Source: an uncultured Alistipes sp. (GTDB lineage: Bacteria; Bacteroidota; Bacteroidia; Bacteroidales; Rikenellaceae). Taken from it: a stretch of 64,000 nucleotides of DNA. The notes under the pieces are model-generated. The model did not search any database. It had not been told where the DNA came from and saw only the letters and a program-made list of their open reading frames with translations. A program made the translations under genes and the position numbers. Shown here piece by piece: positions 44,374 to 52,799 of this stretch. Within the stretch, counting starts at the first letter, position 1. The number at the start of each line of letters is the position of its first letter. The DNA is taken from assembly GCA_900542505.1 (NCBI GenBank), contig UQNV01000005.1, forward strand, positions 6,523 through 70,522, read 5' to 3'.

Positions 44374-45342
44374 ATGATACAGGAATTCGCCGACCTGGTG
44401 GTCTACCGGCTGCTGGGTCTCGACCCCGCATCGCGACTTGCAGAATCACTTAACTTCTTCATATACGACACGCTGAAAATCATCCTGTTGCTGCTTGTCG
44501 TAAGCATTGCCATGGGACTGCTCAACGCCTACTTCCCGACGGAGCGGCTGCGCCGTGCGCTCACCACCCGCCGCCTCTACGGGCTGCAGTACCTCCTTGC
44601 GTCGCTCTTCGGAGCCGTCACCCCCTTCTGCTCCTGCTCGTCGATTCCGCTCTTCATCGGTTTCGTCAAAGGGGGCATTCCACTGGGAGTCACCTTCGCC
44701 TTCCTCATCACCTCGCCGCTGGTCAACGAAATCGCCGTGGCGATGTTTCTCGGCTCGTTCGGGCTGAAGGCCACCGTCATCTATGTTGTGAGCGGCATCA
44801 CGCTGGGAACACTCGGCGGATACATCCTGGGGCGCATGCGGCTGGAGCGCCACCTCTCGCCGTGGGTGCTCGCGCTGCAGGCCGGCGCGGACGAACAGAG
44901 CGCCGAATGGGACGAAACGCGGACGCCCTTTGCCGAACGGCTGCGCACGGTGGTCCGCGATGCCTGGGGCATCGTACGGGGCGTTCTGCTCTATGTCGTG
45001 GTGGGAATCGGCATCGGGGCGGCCATGCACGGATATGTGCCCGAAGGCTTCTTCGAGCGCTTCATGGGCCGCGACAACATCTTCGCCGTACCGATGGCGG
45101 TCATCTGCGCCGTGCCGATGTATGCCAACGCGGCGGGCATCGTCCCGGTCATCCAGGTCTTCGTGGCCAAAGGGGTGCCGCTCGGCACGGCCATCGCCTT
45201 CATGATGGGGGTTGTGGGGCTGTCGCTGCCCGAAGCGACGATGCTCAAGAAGGTGATGACGTGGCGGCTCATCGCCATCTTCTTCGCCACCGTGACGCTC
45301 TTCATCATCCTCTCGGGCTACCTCTTCAACCTGCTGCTGTAA
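44374..45342 (+). CDS. arsP: ArsP-type permease (DUF318)
   Basis: A 322-residue permease with eight or more helices. The family signature GAVTPFCSCSSIPLFIGFVKGGIP, with paired cysteines, and the second-half block VPMAVICAVPMYANAAGIVPVI are evident. ArsP members export trivalent organoarsenicals such as methylarsenite. It is the last gene of the ars operon, convergent with and 12 bp from the response regulator gene. Confidence 0.88.
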   Translation: MIQEFADLVVYRLLGLDPASRLAESLNFFIYDTLKIILLLLVVSIAMGLLNAYFPTERLRRALTTRRLYGLQYLLASLFGAVTPFCSCSSIPLFIGFVKGGIPLGVTFAFLITSPLVNEIAVAMFLGSFGLKATVIYVVSGITLGTLGGYILGRMRLERHLSPWVLALQAGADEQSAEWDETRTPFAERLRTVVRDAWGIVRGVLLYVVVGIGIGAAMHGYVPEGFFERFMGRDNIFAVPMAVICAVPMYANAAGIVPVIQVFVAKGVPLGTAIAFMMGVVGLSLPEATMLKKVMTWRLIAIFFATVTLFIILSGYLFNLLL

Positions 45343-45354
45343 CCGCCGCCCGGG

Positions 45355-46050
45355 TCAGAAGAGGAGCTTGTACCCCACCCCGCGGGCGTTGACCAGCCTG
45401 ATATCGGGGTCGGCCGCCAGACGGTGGCGCAGGCGCGTGACGAAGACATGGAGGCTGCGGGCATTGAAGAAGGAGTCGTCACCCCAGATGCGCTGCAGGA
45501 TGAGCTGCGTGGAGACCACCTCGCCCCGCCGTTCGCAGAGCATGGCCAGCAGTGCCGCCTCGCGGGCCGAGAGCCGGCACACCTTCTCCTCCAGCGTCAG
45601 CAGCTGCCGGTCGGCATCGAAGCGGAAACGCCCGACGGCAAGCGGTTCCCGACGGGCGGCCGACTCCGCAGCGGCACGCCGGCCCGCAAGCGCGCGCACG
45701 CGCACGACGAGTTCGCTCATGGCGAAGGGTTTGCGCAGGTAATCGTTGCCGCCCGTCTCGAAGCCCTGCACCACATCTTCGGCGGCCGAGCGGGCCGACA
45801 GGAAGAGAATCGGCACCGAGGCATCCCTCCGTCTGAGCTGCCGGACAAACGACAGTCCGTCCATGCCGGGCATCATGATATCGGTCACCACCACCTGGGG
45901 CCGCTCGCTTTCGAAGGCGCGGAGCCCCTCGATGCCGTTGTAGGCCACCGTCACGGTGAAATCCTTCTCGGAGAGCGTATCGGCGATGATGTCGGCGAGC
46001 GTCTGCTCGTCCTCGACGAGCAGCACGCGAATCTTAGAATCGGGGGTCAT
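45355..46050 (-). CDS. OmpR-family response regulator
   Basis: A 231-residue regulator: receiver domain with phospho-acceptor Asp57 (VVVTDIMMPGMDG) and Lys in YLRKPF, and C-terminal winged helix (LSAREAALLAMLCERRGEVVS, LHVFVTRLRHRL). It overlaps the end of the histidine kinase gene by 17 bp. The start at 46050 is selected; the open frame upstream lies within the kinase gene. The TTAAC array at 47573-47610 is a candidate binding site. Confidence 0.92.
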   Translation of the reverse strand: MTPDSKIRVLLVEDEQTLADIIADTLSEKDFTVTVAYNGIEGLRAFESERPQVVVTDIMMPGMDGLSFVRQLRRRDASVPILFLSARSAAEDVVQGFETGGNDYLRKPFAMSELVVRVRALAGRRAAAESAARREPLAVGRFRFDADRQLLTLEEKVCRLSAREAALLAMLCERRGEVVSTQLILQRIWGDDSFFNARSLHVFVTRLRHRLAADPDIRLVNARGVGYKLLF

Positions 46051-47515
46051 GGTTCGGGATGCGGATGGTGAAACGGGTGCCGCGTCCCGGGGCGGAGTCG
46101 ACGCGGATGGTGCCGCCATGGCGCAGGGCCACCAGGCGGACGTAGTAGAGTCCCAGGCCGAAGCCGCGGACCTCCTGCCGGTCGCCGGTCGGCACACGGT
46201 AGAACTTCTCGAAGATGTGCTCGCGCGCGCGACGGTCGATGCCGATGCCGTCGTCGTCGACCGTCAGCTGCAGCCAGCCCTGCACCAGGCGCACCTCGAT
46301 GCGGATGTGCACCCGCTCGCCCGAATACTTGAGCGCATTGTCCACCAGGTTGCCCGCCAGATGGCGCATGTGGAAGCGGTCGAGGGGGAAGAGCAGCGGG
46401 TCAGGTTCGACGCGGAGTTCGATTCGGGCCTCCTTGCGGGCCTTGAGGCGGTACTCGTCGGCCACTTCGCGCAAAAGGGCACCGACATCGGTCTCTTCGC
46501 GCACGAGGCCGAACTCGCCGCGCTCCTCGACACTCATCGTCAGGATGCGCTGCACCATGTCGCTCAGCGAGGCCAGCTGCTGGCGGATGACCGTCAGGTA
46601 GCGCCGGCGCCGCTGCACGTCGTCCGCCGCCCCGAAGTCGAGCAGGGCGTCGTTCGCGGCGTTGGCCACGGCGATGGGGGTCTTCAGTTCGTGGGTGATG
46701 TTGTGGGTCAGGTCGCGGCGCATCTCCTCGAGCGTCTTCTGTCGGAAAAGCGTCCGCAGCAGGTAGAGCAGCGCCCCGGCAACGGCCACGAGCATCAGCA
46801 GCGACGAAACGGCCACACCCGCCATCTCGCCCAGCAGCTGCCGGTCGGGATTCTCGATGCGCAGGCGGAAATAGAGCTCTTTGTCGGTCGTGAGCGATGT
46901 CGTGAAGGTCAGCGGGTCCCTGAGCCGCAGCGAATCGTTGAGCGGGGTAAGCACCACCTCCGGTTCCGTCAGTGGCTTCGTCGTAAAGAGCCGAGCCGAC
47001 GACGTGCTGTCGGTGGGGCCGCGCACGACATCCACTTTGTGGGGCAGGTCGATGCCCGTCGCCGCGAGGTTGCAGGTGAGCAGCGAGTCGTAGCGCGCCA
47101 TGTTGAGCCGCAGGACATAGACCGACGGGATGCGGATTTCCTGGCGGATGAGGCGGGTCGTCCCGCCGTTCGAGACGCTGATGTCGTGGTGGATTGTATC
47201 GGATTTGGGGGTGAAGGTGATGCTTTTGCCCGCGCCGGAGAGGTTCTTCACCATAATCTCCTGAATCATGTCCACCTGAATCGAATCGATGTTCCCCGAC
47301 GAGGAGAAGGTGATATGGCTTTTCTGCCCGGAGGGCTTGTTGCCCAACAGCAGGTCGTCGTAGGCGGCGCGGGTCATGGCCTGCATGACCTGCCGCGAGA
47401 ACTCCTCACGGCGTGCGTGGTACATGCTCACAAGGCTCCACGCCTGCACGGCGACGAGCACCGCCAGCGAGGCGGAGACCAGAAGCGAGATGCGGCCGAA
47501 GCGACGTTTGTTCAT
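46034..47515 (-). CDS. Sensor histidine kinase
   Basis: A 493-residue membrane kinase: TM1 (~residues 8-30), extracytoplasmic sensor of ~210 residues without a recognised fold, and TM2 (~245-270). The HisKA box is DLTHNITHELKTPIAVANAAND; the HATPase has N box NLVDNALKYS, G1 DDDGIGID and G2 GFGLGLYYV. A TACCTTTG promoter element lies at 47539-47546, downstream of the earlier in-frame ATG at 47551, so translation is assigned to 47515. It pairs with the overlapping response regulator. Confidence 0.92.
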   Translation of the reverse strand: MNKRRFGRISLLVSASLAVLVAVQAWSLVSMYHARREEFSRQVMQAMTRAAYDDLLLGNKPSGQKSHITFSSSGNIDSIQVDMIQEIMVKNLSGAGKSITFTPKSDTIHHDISVSNGGTTRLIRQEIRIPSVYVLRLNMARYDSLLTCNLAATGIDLPHKVDVVRGPTDSTSSARLFTTKPLTEPEVVLTPLNDSLRLRDPLTFTTSLTTDKELYFRLRIENPDRQLLGEMAGVAVSSLLMLVAVAGALLYLLRTLFRQKTLEEMRRDLTHNITHELKTPIAVANAANDALLDFGAADDVQRRRRYLTVIRQQLASLSDMVQRILTMSVEERGEFGLVREETDVGALLREVADEYRLKARKEARIELRVEPDPLLFPLDRFHMRHLAGNLVDNALKYSGERVHIRIEVRLVQGWLQLTVDDDGIGIDRRAREHIFEKFYRVPTGDRQEVRGFGLGLYYVRLVALRHGGTIRVDSAPGRGTRFTIRIPNHDPRF

Positions 47516-47538
47516 CCGGAAGAGGTTCTTGTGCCGAA

Positions 47539-47546
47539 CAAAGGTA
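47539..47546 (-). promoter_or_regulatory. -7 element (TACCTTTG) of the kinase-regulator operon
   Basis: It is located 24 nt before the ATG at 47515 on the minus strand. The TTAAC repeat array lies upstream, where an autoregulatory response regulator could bind. Confidence 0.6.
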
Positions 47547-47572
47547 CGCATAAAATAGCCACGGCCGACGGC

Positions 47573-47610
47573 GTTAAGACTATTTAACATTCGTTAACGG
47601 GGCGTTAACC
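47573..47610. promoter_or_regulatory. Phased TTAAC repeat array between divergent operons
   Basis: Four TTAA(C/G) motifs start at 47574, 47584, 47594 and 47605, i.e. 10, 10 and 11 bp apart, one helical turn each. The array ends where the -33 region of the GLPGLI promoter would be (its -7-like GACCTTTG is at 47632-47639). This is the layout of OmpR-family direct-repeat binding sites; the cognate regulator is probably the adjacent one. Confidence 0.65.
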
Positions 47611-47666
47611 ATCGCCTGCCGGATTTCGTGCGACCTTTGTCTTCGGAAACCAAAACCGCAACAAAG

Positions 47667-48527
47667 ATGAAAAAGTTCCTTATTCTCCTCACGCTGCTCG
47701 GCGCATCGGCCGGAGCGGCGCTTGCCCAACAGACCATCGTAACCTATACGCCCGACGGCGTCAAGACCTACGACACGGCCGAACCGCCCAGCGAAGTGCT
47801 CGACACGACACGCTTTGTCGTCAGCTACCGCATGCTCTACCAACAGCGGCCCGAGAGCGAACACCCGATGGAGGACCTACTGCTGCTCCAGATCGGGCGC
47901 AACGTTACGAAATTCTACTCCTACAAGACATGGCAAACCGATTCACTCGTGCGCGTCACGCCGCCCGAACAGGTGTTGGCCAACCTCGGAAGTTTCCACG
48001 GAGGCGTGCAGGATGTCCTCTTCCGCGACCAAGCGGGCGGTCGACTGACTCATATCGATCAGATTGACATGGACCACCTGCTCTACACCGAACCGCTGCC
48101 CGTCATCGACTGGGAGCTTGAGGAGGGCGAGCGGACCATCCTCGGCTATGCGTGCCGCCGGGCGCGCTGCACCTTCCGCGGCCGCAACTACGAGGCGTGG
48201 TATGCGCCCGAGATTGCCGTGAGCGCCGGGCCGTGGAAGTTCGGCGGGCTGCCGGGGCTGATTCTTGCCATCAAGGACGATGCCGGGGTGCTCGACATGG
48301 AGGCAACGGGTGTGGAGCAGCGCGTCGAACCCATCCGCATGACCGATCGCAACTACATGAAAACAAGCCGTAAAAAGTACCGCGAGCTCAAGCAGAAGAT
48401 AATGACTGACCCAATCGGTTACCTCACAAACAACTCGAACGTAAGTATAACCGTCACGTCCCAGGACGGCACGCCTCTCGGGCCGGGCGACCTCGTGCGC
48501 GGATACAACCCCATTGAACTCGATTAA
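47667..48527 (+). CDS. GLPGLI-family exported protein
   Basis: A 286-residue protein with signal peptide (GAALAQQ) and the family-defining stretch GPWKFGGLPGLILAIKD near residue 200. GLPGLI proteins are periplasmic or outer-membrane-associated, of unknown function, and commonly precede carboxypeptidase-like TonB receptors, as here (12 bp gap). Placement opposite a two-component system suggests an envelope-stress or metal/antimicrobial-peptide response, by inference. Confidence 0.85.
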   Translation: MKKFLILLTLLGASAGAALAQQTIVTYTPDGVKTYDTAEPPSEVLDTTRFVVSYRMLYQQRPESEHPMEDLLLLQIGRNVTKFYSYKTWQTDSLVRVTPPEQVLANLGSFHGGVQDVLFRDQAGGRLTHIDQIDMDHLLYTEPLPVIDWELEEGERTILGYACRRARCTFRGRNYEAWYAPEIAVSAGPWKFGGLPGLILAIKDDAGVLDMEATGVEQRVEPIRMTDRNYMKTSRKKYRELKQKIMTDPIGYLTNNSNVSITVTSQDGTPLGPGDLVRGYNPIELD

Positions 48528-48539
48528 CTACAGCGACGC

Positions 48540-51110
48540 ATGAAGTGGGCAGTATATATCGTTGCGCTGTTCGGAGTTACGCTCACGGCCGCAGCCCAGG
48601 AGCTGACCGGGCGCGTCGTGGATGCCGCCGACGGACGACCCCTTGCCGGGGCCATCCTGCTGGCGGCCGACAGCACGGGCCGGCAGGCCGGCTACACCAC
48701 CACAGCGGCCGACGGCGCCTTCCGCCTCCGCCCGCGGCAGGGGATGCGGGCCGCCAGCGTCGAGGTCTCGATGATGGGCTACCGCCCGCAGCGCCACACC
48801 ACCGCCCGGCTGCCGCGCGAGATTCGCCTCGAGGCGGAGGCCGTGAAGATTCGCGAGGTCGAAATCCGTGCGCCGCGCCTCTCGCTGCGGGGCGACACGG
48901 TGAGCTACAACGTCGCGAGCTTCACCGAGGTGCAGGACCGCACGATTGCCGACGTGCTGCGCAAGATGCCGGGCATCGAGGTCGAAAAGACGGGCGAAAT
49001 CCGCTACAACGGCGAGCCCATCAACAAGTTCTACATCGAGGGGATGGACCTGCTCGACGGCCGCTATTCGCTGGCGACGAACAACATCCGGCCGCAGGAC
49101 GTGGCCAGCGTCGAGGTGCTGGAGAACCACCAGCCCATCAAGGCGCTGAACGACATCGCCCTGAGCGACCGTGCGGCGCTGAACCTCCGCCTGAGCGAAC
49201 ACGCCCGCTCGCGCTGGACGGGGTCGCTGCGCGGCGCCGGCGGCTGGGCCTCCGACGGGGCGCTCTGGCGCGGCTCGGTCTTCGCCATGCGCATGGCGGC
49301 CCGCAGCCAGTCGATGCTCAACCTCAAGGGAGACAACACGGGGCAGGACCCCACGGCCGACCTCACGCAGCTGACGACCGACGAGCTGCTCGGCAACGAC
49401 TTCAACCGTTACCGGAGCCCCGAGTGGTTCCGGACGGAGCTCACCTCGGCCCCGCTGGCCCAGGAGCGCACGCGCTTCAACCGCTCGGTCATGGCGAGCG
49501 CCGACCACCTCTGGAAGCTCACCGACGACTACCAGCTGAGCGGCCACGTCGGCTGCGGCTACGACCGTCTGACCTCCGACTGGGCGGCGCGGACGCTCCG
49601 CTACCTGACCGACGGGAGGCTCGAGGAGCTGGCGACGGAGCAGGCGCTGCTGCGCAACCGCACGGCCTCGGGCCGGCTCCGGCTGCAGGCCAACACCGAG
49701 CGCCTCTACCTCCGCGAGCGCCTCTCGGCCGACCTTGCGTGGAGCGATTTCCGCTCCGCGGTCGGGGGCAGCTACCCCAATCAGCAGCGCGCCTCGACCC
49801 CCTCGTACCGCGTGGAGAACGACCTGGACTGCATCCTCCGCAACGAGCGGCGCACGCTCACCCTCTCCTCCTACGTGCTCTACCTCTCGCAGCCGCAGTG
49901 GCTCACCGTCGAGCGTGCGGAGTCGGGGCAGCGGCAGGAGCTCGACATCGACCTGGTGCGGATGAACCACAACGCCGCATGGGCCCTGCAGGCCGGACGG
50001 CGCTGGACGCTCCAGCTCAAGGGCGGCATCGCCGCGCTGCTGCGCCGCATGGGGAGCTCGCTGACGGGCGTCGAGGCGGCCGCAACGTCGGTGCAGAGCC
50101 GTCTGGGCCAGGCGGGAGGCTACCTCCAGCCCTCGGTCACCTTCCGCACGCACCAGGTGCACCTCACGCTTGACCTCCCCCTCGAGCTGCGCCACTCGTG
50201 GCTCGGCACACGGCGCAGCACCGCCCTGCTGTGGGAGAGCCGCGCGGCACTCCGCTGGGAGCCGGCCGCACGGTGGCGTCTGACGGCGGCCGCCACGCTG
50301 GGCGAGAGCGCTCCCGACGAGCAGCAGCTCTTCACCGCCACCCTGCTGCGCGACTACCGCACGCTGACGCGGGGCATCACCTCGTTCGACCGCACGCTGC
50401 GCCGCTCGCTCTCGGCCGGCGCCAACTATCGCAATCCGCTCAGCGGCATCTTCGCCCATGCGCTCGTCATGCGCACGTGGAGTGACATGCCTTGGCTCTC
50501 CGAGCGGAGCTATGCGGGCGACTACATCGTCGACGGCTGGCTGCGCCGCACGAACCGCACGGCGTCGTGGTTCGTCGCGGGCGGCGCGAGCATCAACATC
50601 GACGCCCTGCGCGGGCAGGCGGGGGTCGACGTGCAGTGGCAGACGACCCGTCTGGAGAGCATCCAGCAGGGCGAGCCGATGCCCTACCGTCTGGCGACGC
50701 TCACCCTCTCGCCTCGCTTCAACCTCCGCCTCGCCCGCTGGTTCAACACCGAATACCGCCTCAACTACCGCCGTTCGGTGCTGGGCATCGAACAGCAGGA
50801 GCGCTCCGTACAGCACTCCTTCGACCAGCAGCTGCAGCTCCACTTCGCGCCGACGCGGCAGCTCGTCATCCGCCTCACGGGCGAGCACTACTACACGCAA
50901 CTCACCTCCACGCAGCGGAAGCACCTCGTGCTGGTCGACGCCTCGCTCGGCTGGAAGGTCGGCGAGCGGTGGGAGCTCACCCTCACGGCCACCAACCTGC
51001 TCGACCGCGACAGCTACACCTATACGCTCTTCGACGGACCGAGCTCGTCGTCGTACCGCTACGCCATCCGTCCGCGCAACCTGCTGCTGGGAGCCTCGTG
51101 GCGCTTCTGA
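48540..51110 (+). CDS. TonB-dependent receptor-like protein with N-terminal regulatory domain
   Basis: An 856-residue outer-membrane protein: signal peptide, carboxypeptidase-D-like domain (LTGRVVDAADGRPLAGAILLA), a short linker, and a plug-like region (TIADVLRKMPGIEVEKTGEIRYNGEPINKFYIEGMDLL). The barrel ends NLLLGASWRF. This receptor subtype regularly follows GLPGLI genes. The cargo is unknown. A strong terminator follows at 51125-51161. Confidence 0.87.
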   Translation: MKWAVYIVALFGVTLTAAAQELTGRVVDAADGRPLAGAILLAADSTGRQAGYTTTAADGAFRLRPRQGMRAASVEVSMMGYRPQRHTTARLPREIRLEAEAVKIREVEIRAPRLSLRGDTVSYNVASFTEVQDRTIADVLRKMPGIEVEKTGEIRYNGEPINKFYIEGMDLLDGRYSLATNNIRPQDVASVEVLENHQPIKALNDIALSDRAALNLRLSEHARSRWTGSLRGAGGWASDGALWRGSVFAMRMAARSQSMLNLKGDNTGQDPTADLTQLTTDELLGNDFNRYRSPEWFRTELTSAPLAQERTRFNRSVMASADHLWKLTDDYQLSGHVGCGYDRLTSDWAARTLRYLTDGRLEELATEQALLRNRTASGRLRLQANTERLYLRERLSADLAWSDFRSAVGGSYPNQQRASTPSYRVENDLDCILRNERRTLTLSSYVLYLSQPQWLTVERAESGQRQELDIDLVRMNHNAAWALQAGRRWTLQLKGGIAALLRRMGSSLTGVEAAATSVQSRLGQAGGYLQPSVTFRTHQVHLTLDLPLELRHSWLGTRRSTALLWESRAALRWEPAARWRLTAAATLGESAPDEQQLFTATLLRDYRTLTRGITSFDRTLRRSLSAGANYRNPLSGIFAHALVMRTWSDMPWLSERSYAGDYIVDGWLRRTNRTASWFVAGGASINIDALRGQAGVDVQWQTTRLESIQQGEPMPYRLATLTLSPRFNLRLARWFNTEYRLNYRRSVLGIEQQERSVQHSFDQQLQLHFAPTRQLVIRLTGEHYYTQLTSTQRKHLVLVDASLGWKVGERWELTLTATNLLDRDSYTYTLFDGPSSSSYRYAIRPRNLLLGASWRF

Positions 51111-51124
51111 GCCGGGCAGAAAGA

Positions 51125-51161
51125 GAGACGGGACCCCCGAAATACGGGGGTCCCGTCTCTT
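51125..51161 (+). terminator. Intrinsic terminator of the GLPGLI/receptor operon
   Basis: A 16-bp perfect stem (51125-51140 with 51146-51161), AAATA loop, followed by TTCGTTTG. It lies 15 bp after the stop. A short GC-rich repeated tail (CGGCCGCTGC-like units) continues to 51251. Confidence 0.85.
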
Positions 51162-51251
51162 CGTTTGTTCTGCTGACGGCCGCGACGGAGCGTTGTCGGC
51201 CGCTGCACCTGCTGCCGGCCTCCGCATCCTGTCGCCGGCCGCTGCGGAGCG

Positions 51252-52544
51252 TTACCGGCCGCGGATGAACATCCGCCGGTAGTTGATTGTCAGCTGCCGG
51301 AACGACCTGACAAAATCGGCGCCCAGCGACCCGGCGGAGAGCAGCGAGCCGCCCTCGGCCTCGTTGCAGAGCACCTCCATGTCATGCAGCACCACGTCGC
51401 GCCCGGCCGCCCGGATGCGGAATTCGGGGAGCGTCACCACCTCGAACTCCCCGATGCCTCCGAAACCGCCGTGGCGGGTCTTATGCCGGGCAAGCCCTGC
51501 CACGGCTTCGGGGAATCGCTGCGCAAAGCCGCTGTCGAGGTCGCTCTTCACGTTGCCCGTGTCGAAAATCAGCTCCAGGGGGCTGCCGGCATACTCAATC
51601 CGCACGTGCGGGATGTTGCCCGAGAGGTACATGTCGGACTCCCCTTCGGACGGCTCCGCAGGGAAGCGGAACACGCCCGTCTCGTTGTCGACGACGACCT
51701 CCCCGACGGCCCGGAGCAGGTCGCAGCCGATGACGCCGTCGAACGCAAATTCGGCATCGACCTCGGGGTCGGGCGGTGCGACCAGAAAGTACGGATGGCG
51801 GTAGACCAGCTCGCCGACCCGCAGCGAGTCGGCCGTGGCCAGCTTGACGAAGCCCACCGTCATGCCCGAAACCGGGATGGAGTCAGCCACGACCTTCAAT
51901 CCGACCTCCTCGGCATACCTCTCCGAGACGAAGCAGCCGAACGAGCAGCCCGTATCGAAGATAAAGTCGCGCACGTGGCCGTTCACCTCTACGGGCATGG
52001 AGTAATGGTGGCCGCGGCCGACCGCTTCGTATTTCAGCGGCACGGTTACGGTGCGGTCGGGCCGTTCGAGACCCGGTGCCGGCACGTCGGCCAATGCCTT
52101 GCCGATGCGCTCGACGAAGACGAGCCCGAAGTAGGATTCGAACGGCAGGGAGTGCTCAAGAACCAGTACCAAATCGCCGGCAGCGGCTCCGGCTGCTGCG
52201 TAGAGTCCCAGATTCAGCAGGTTCATGGCCCGCAGGGATGCCATCGAGAAGGTAGCCTCCGCCCCGAGCTCCTCCTGATGGAACCGGAGGAGCGAATCGA
52301 GCGCCGGGGCGGCCTCCTCGGGTCGGTTGAACCCGACGCCCAGCTGGCTGCGGGCAAGCAGGTCGAGCATACGGATGCTGACGGAGTCCCTCAGCCGCGG
52401 ATATTCGTCGCGCAGCTGAAAAAGTTCGCCGCTGTTGAGCAGTTCGCCCAGCCGCACATCGGCCCTCGTCTGGGCCGGGGCGCGGAGCCCCCACCCGAGC
52501 ATCACGAAGAGGAGCAGCACGCTCCACGGTTTCAAACGTTTCAT
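51252..52544 (-). CDS. Retropepsin-like aspartyl protease family protein, two-domain
   Basis: A 430-residue exported protein with signal peptide and a ~130-residue helical N-terminal region. Two retropepsin-like halves follow, each with an Asp-Thr-Gly: FIFDTGCSFGCFVS and LIFDTGNVKSDLD. Further family features are FDGVIGCDLL and a corresponding LGADFVRSF in the second half. Single-chain proteins with two such lobes could form a pepsin-like active site in the periplasm. A GTG at 52547 precedes the ATG at 52544. It stands alone on the minus strand. Confidence 0.82.
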   Translation of the reverse strand: MKRLKPWSVLLLFVMLGWGLRAPAQTRADVRLGELLNSGELFQLRDEYPRLRDSVSIRMLDLLARSQLGVGFNRPEEAAPALDSLLRFHQEELGAEATFSMASLRAMNLLNLGLYAAAGAAAGDLVLVLEHSLPFESYFGLVFVERIGKALADVPAPGLERPDRTVTVPLKYEAVGRGHHYSMPVEVNGHVRDFIFDTGCSFGCFVSERYAEEVGLKVVADSIPVSGMTVGFVKLATADSLRVGELVYRHPYFLVAPPDPEVDAEFAFDGVIGCDLLRAVGEVVVDNETGVFRFPAEPSEGESDMYLSGNIPHVRIEYAGSPLELIFDTGNVKSDLDSGFAQRFPEAVAGLARHKTRHGGFGGIGEFEVVTLPEFRIRAAGRDVVLHDMEVLCNEAEGGSLLSAGSLGADFVRSFRQLTINYRRMFIRGR

Positions 52545-52627
52545 CACGGTTTCATTTTACAGGTACAATGACTCCGACGCACCGAACGCAGGCCGACACA
52601 CCATAATGCCGGCCTGCCGCCCGAGCG

Positions 52628-52799
52628 CGTCAGAGGTGAATCGCGACGCCCCCGCATCCGGAGAGAATCGCAGCGCCCCCGCATCTGAGAAGAGCCGGCC
52701 CCCGCTCAGAGGAGAGCCTGCCGCACCGCTCAGTGGAAAGCCTGCCGCCCCGCTCAGTGGAAAGCCTGCCGCCCCGCGTCAGAGGTGAATCGCGGCGCC
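52628..52799. repeat. Degenerate 24-27-bp tandem repeats including a copy of the lpdA 3' end
   Basis: Seven consecutive units follow one another. 52628-52652 matches 52775-52799 at 24 of 25 positions, and the latter is the last codons and stop of lpdA. Between them lie diverged units, including near-exact 24-bp copies starting at 52704, 52728 and 52752 (GCTCAGTGGAAAGCC type). The pattern suggests expansion from the gene's 3' end into the spacer. I do not consider the short plus-strand frame here to be a gene. Confidence 0.8.

Noticed and set aside
48528..51227. 899-codon minus-strand frame opposite the TonB receptor
   Set aside because: Antisense shadow of a strongly supported receptor; no start signal or promoter.
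52605..52788. Small plus-strand gene with an 8-residue repeat (PLSGKPAA)
   Set aside because: It arises from the 24-bp DNA repeat, runs into the end of lpdA, and lacks a promoter or signal; more likely non-coding repeat.
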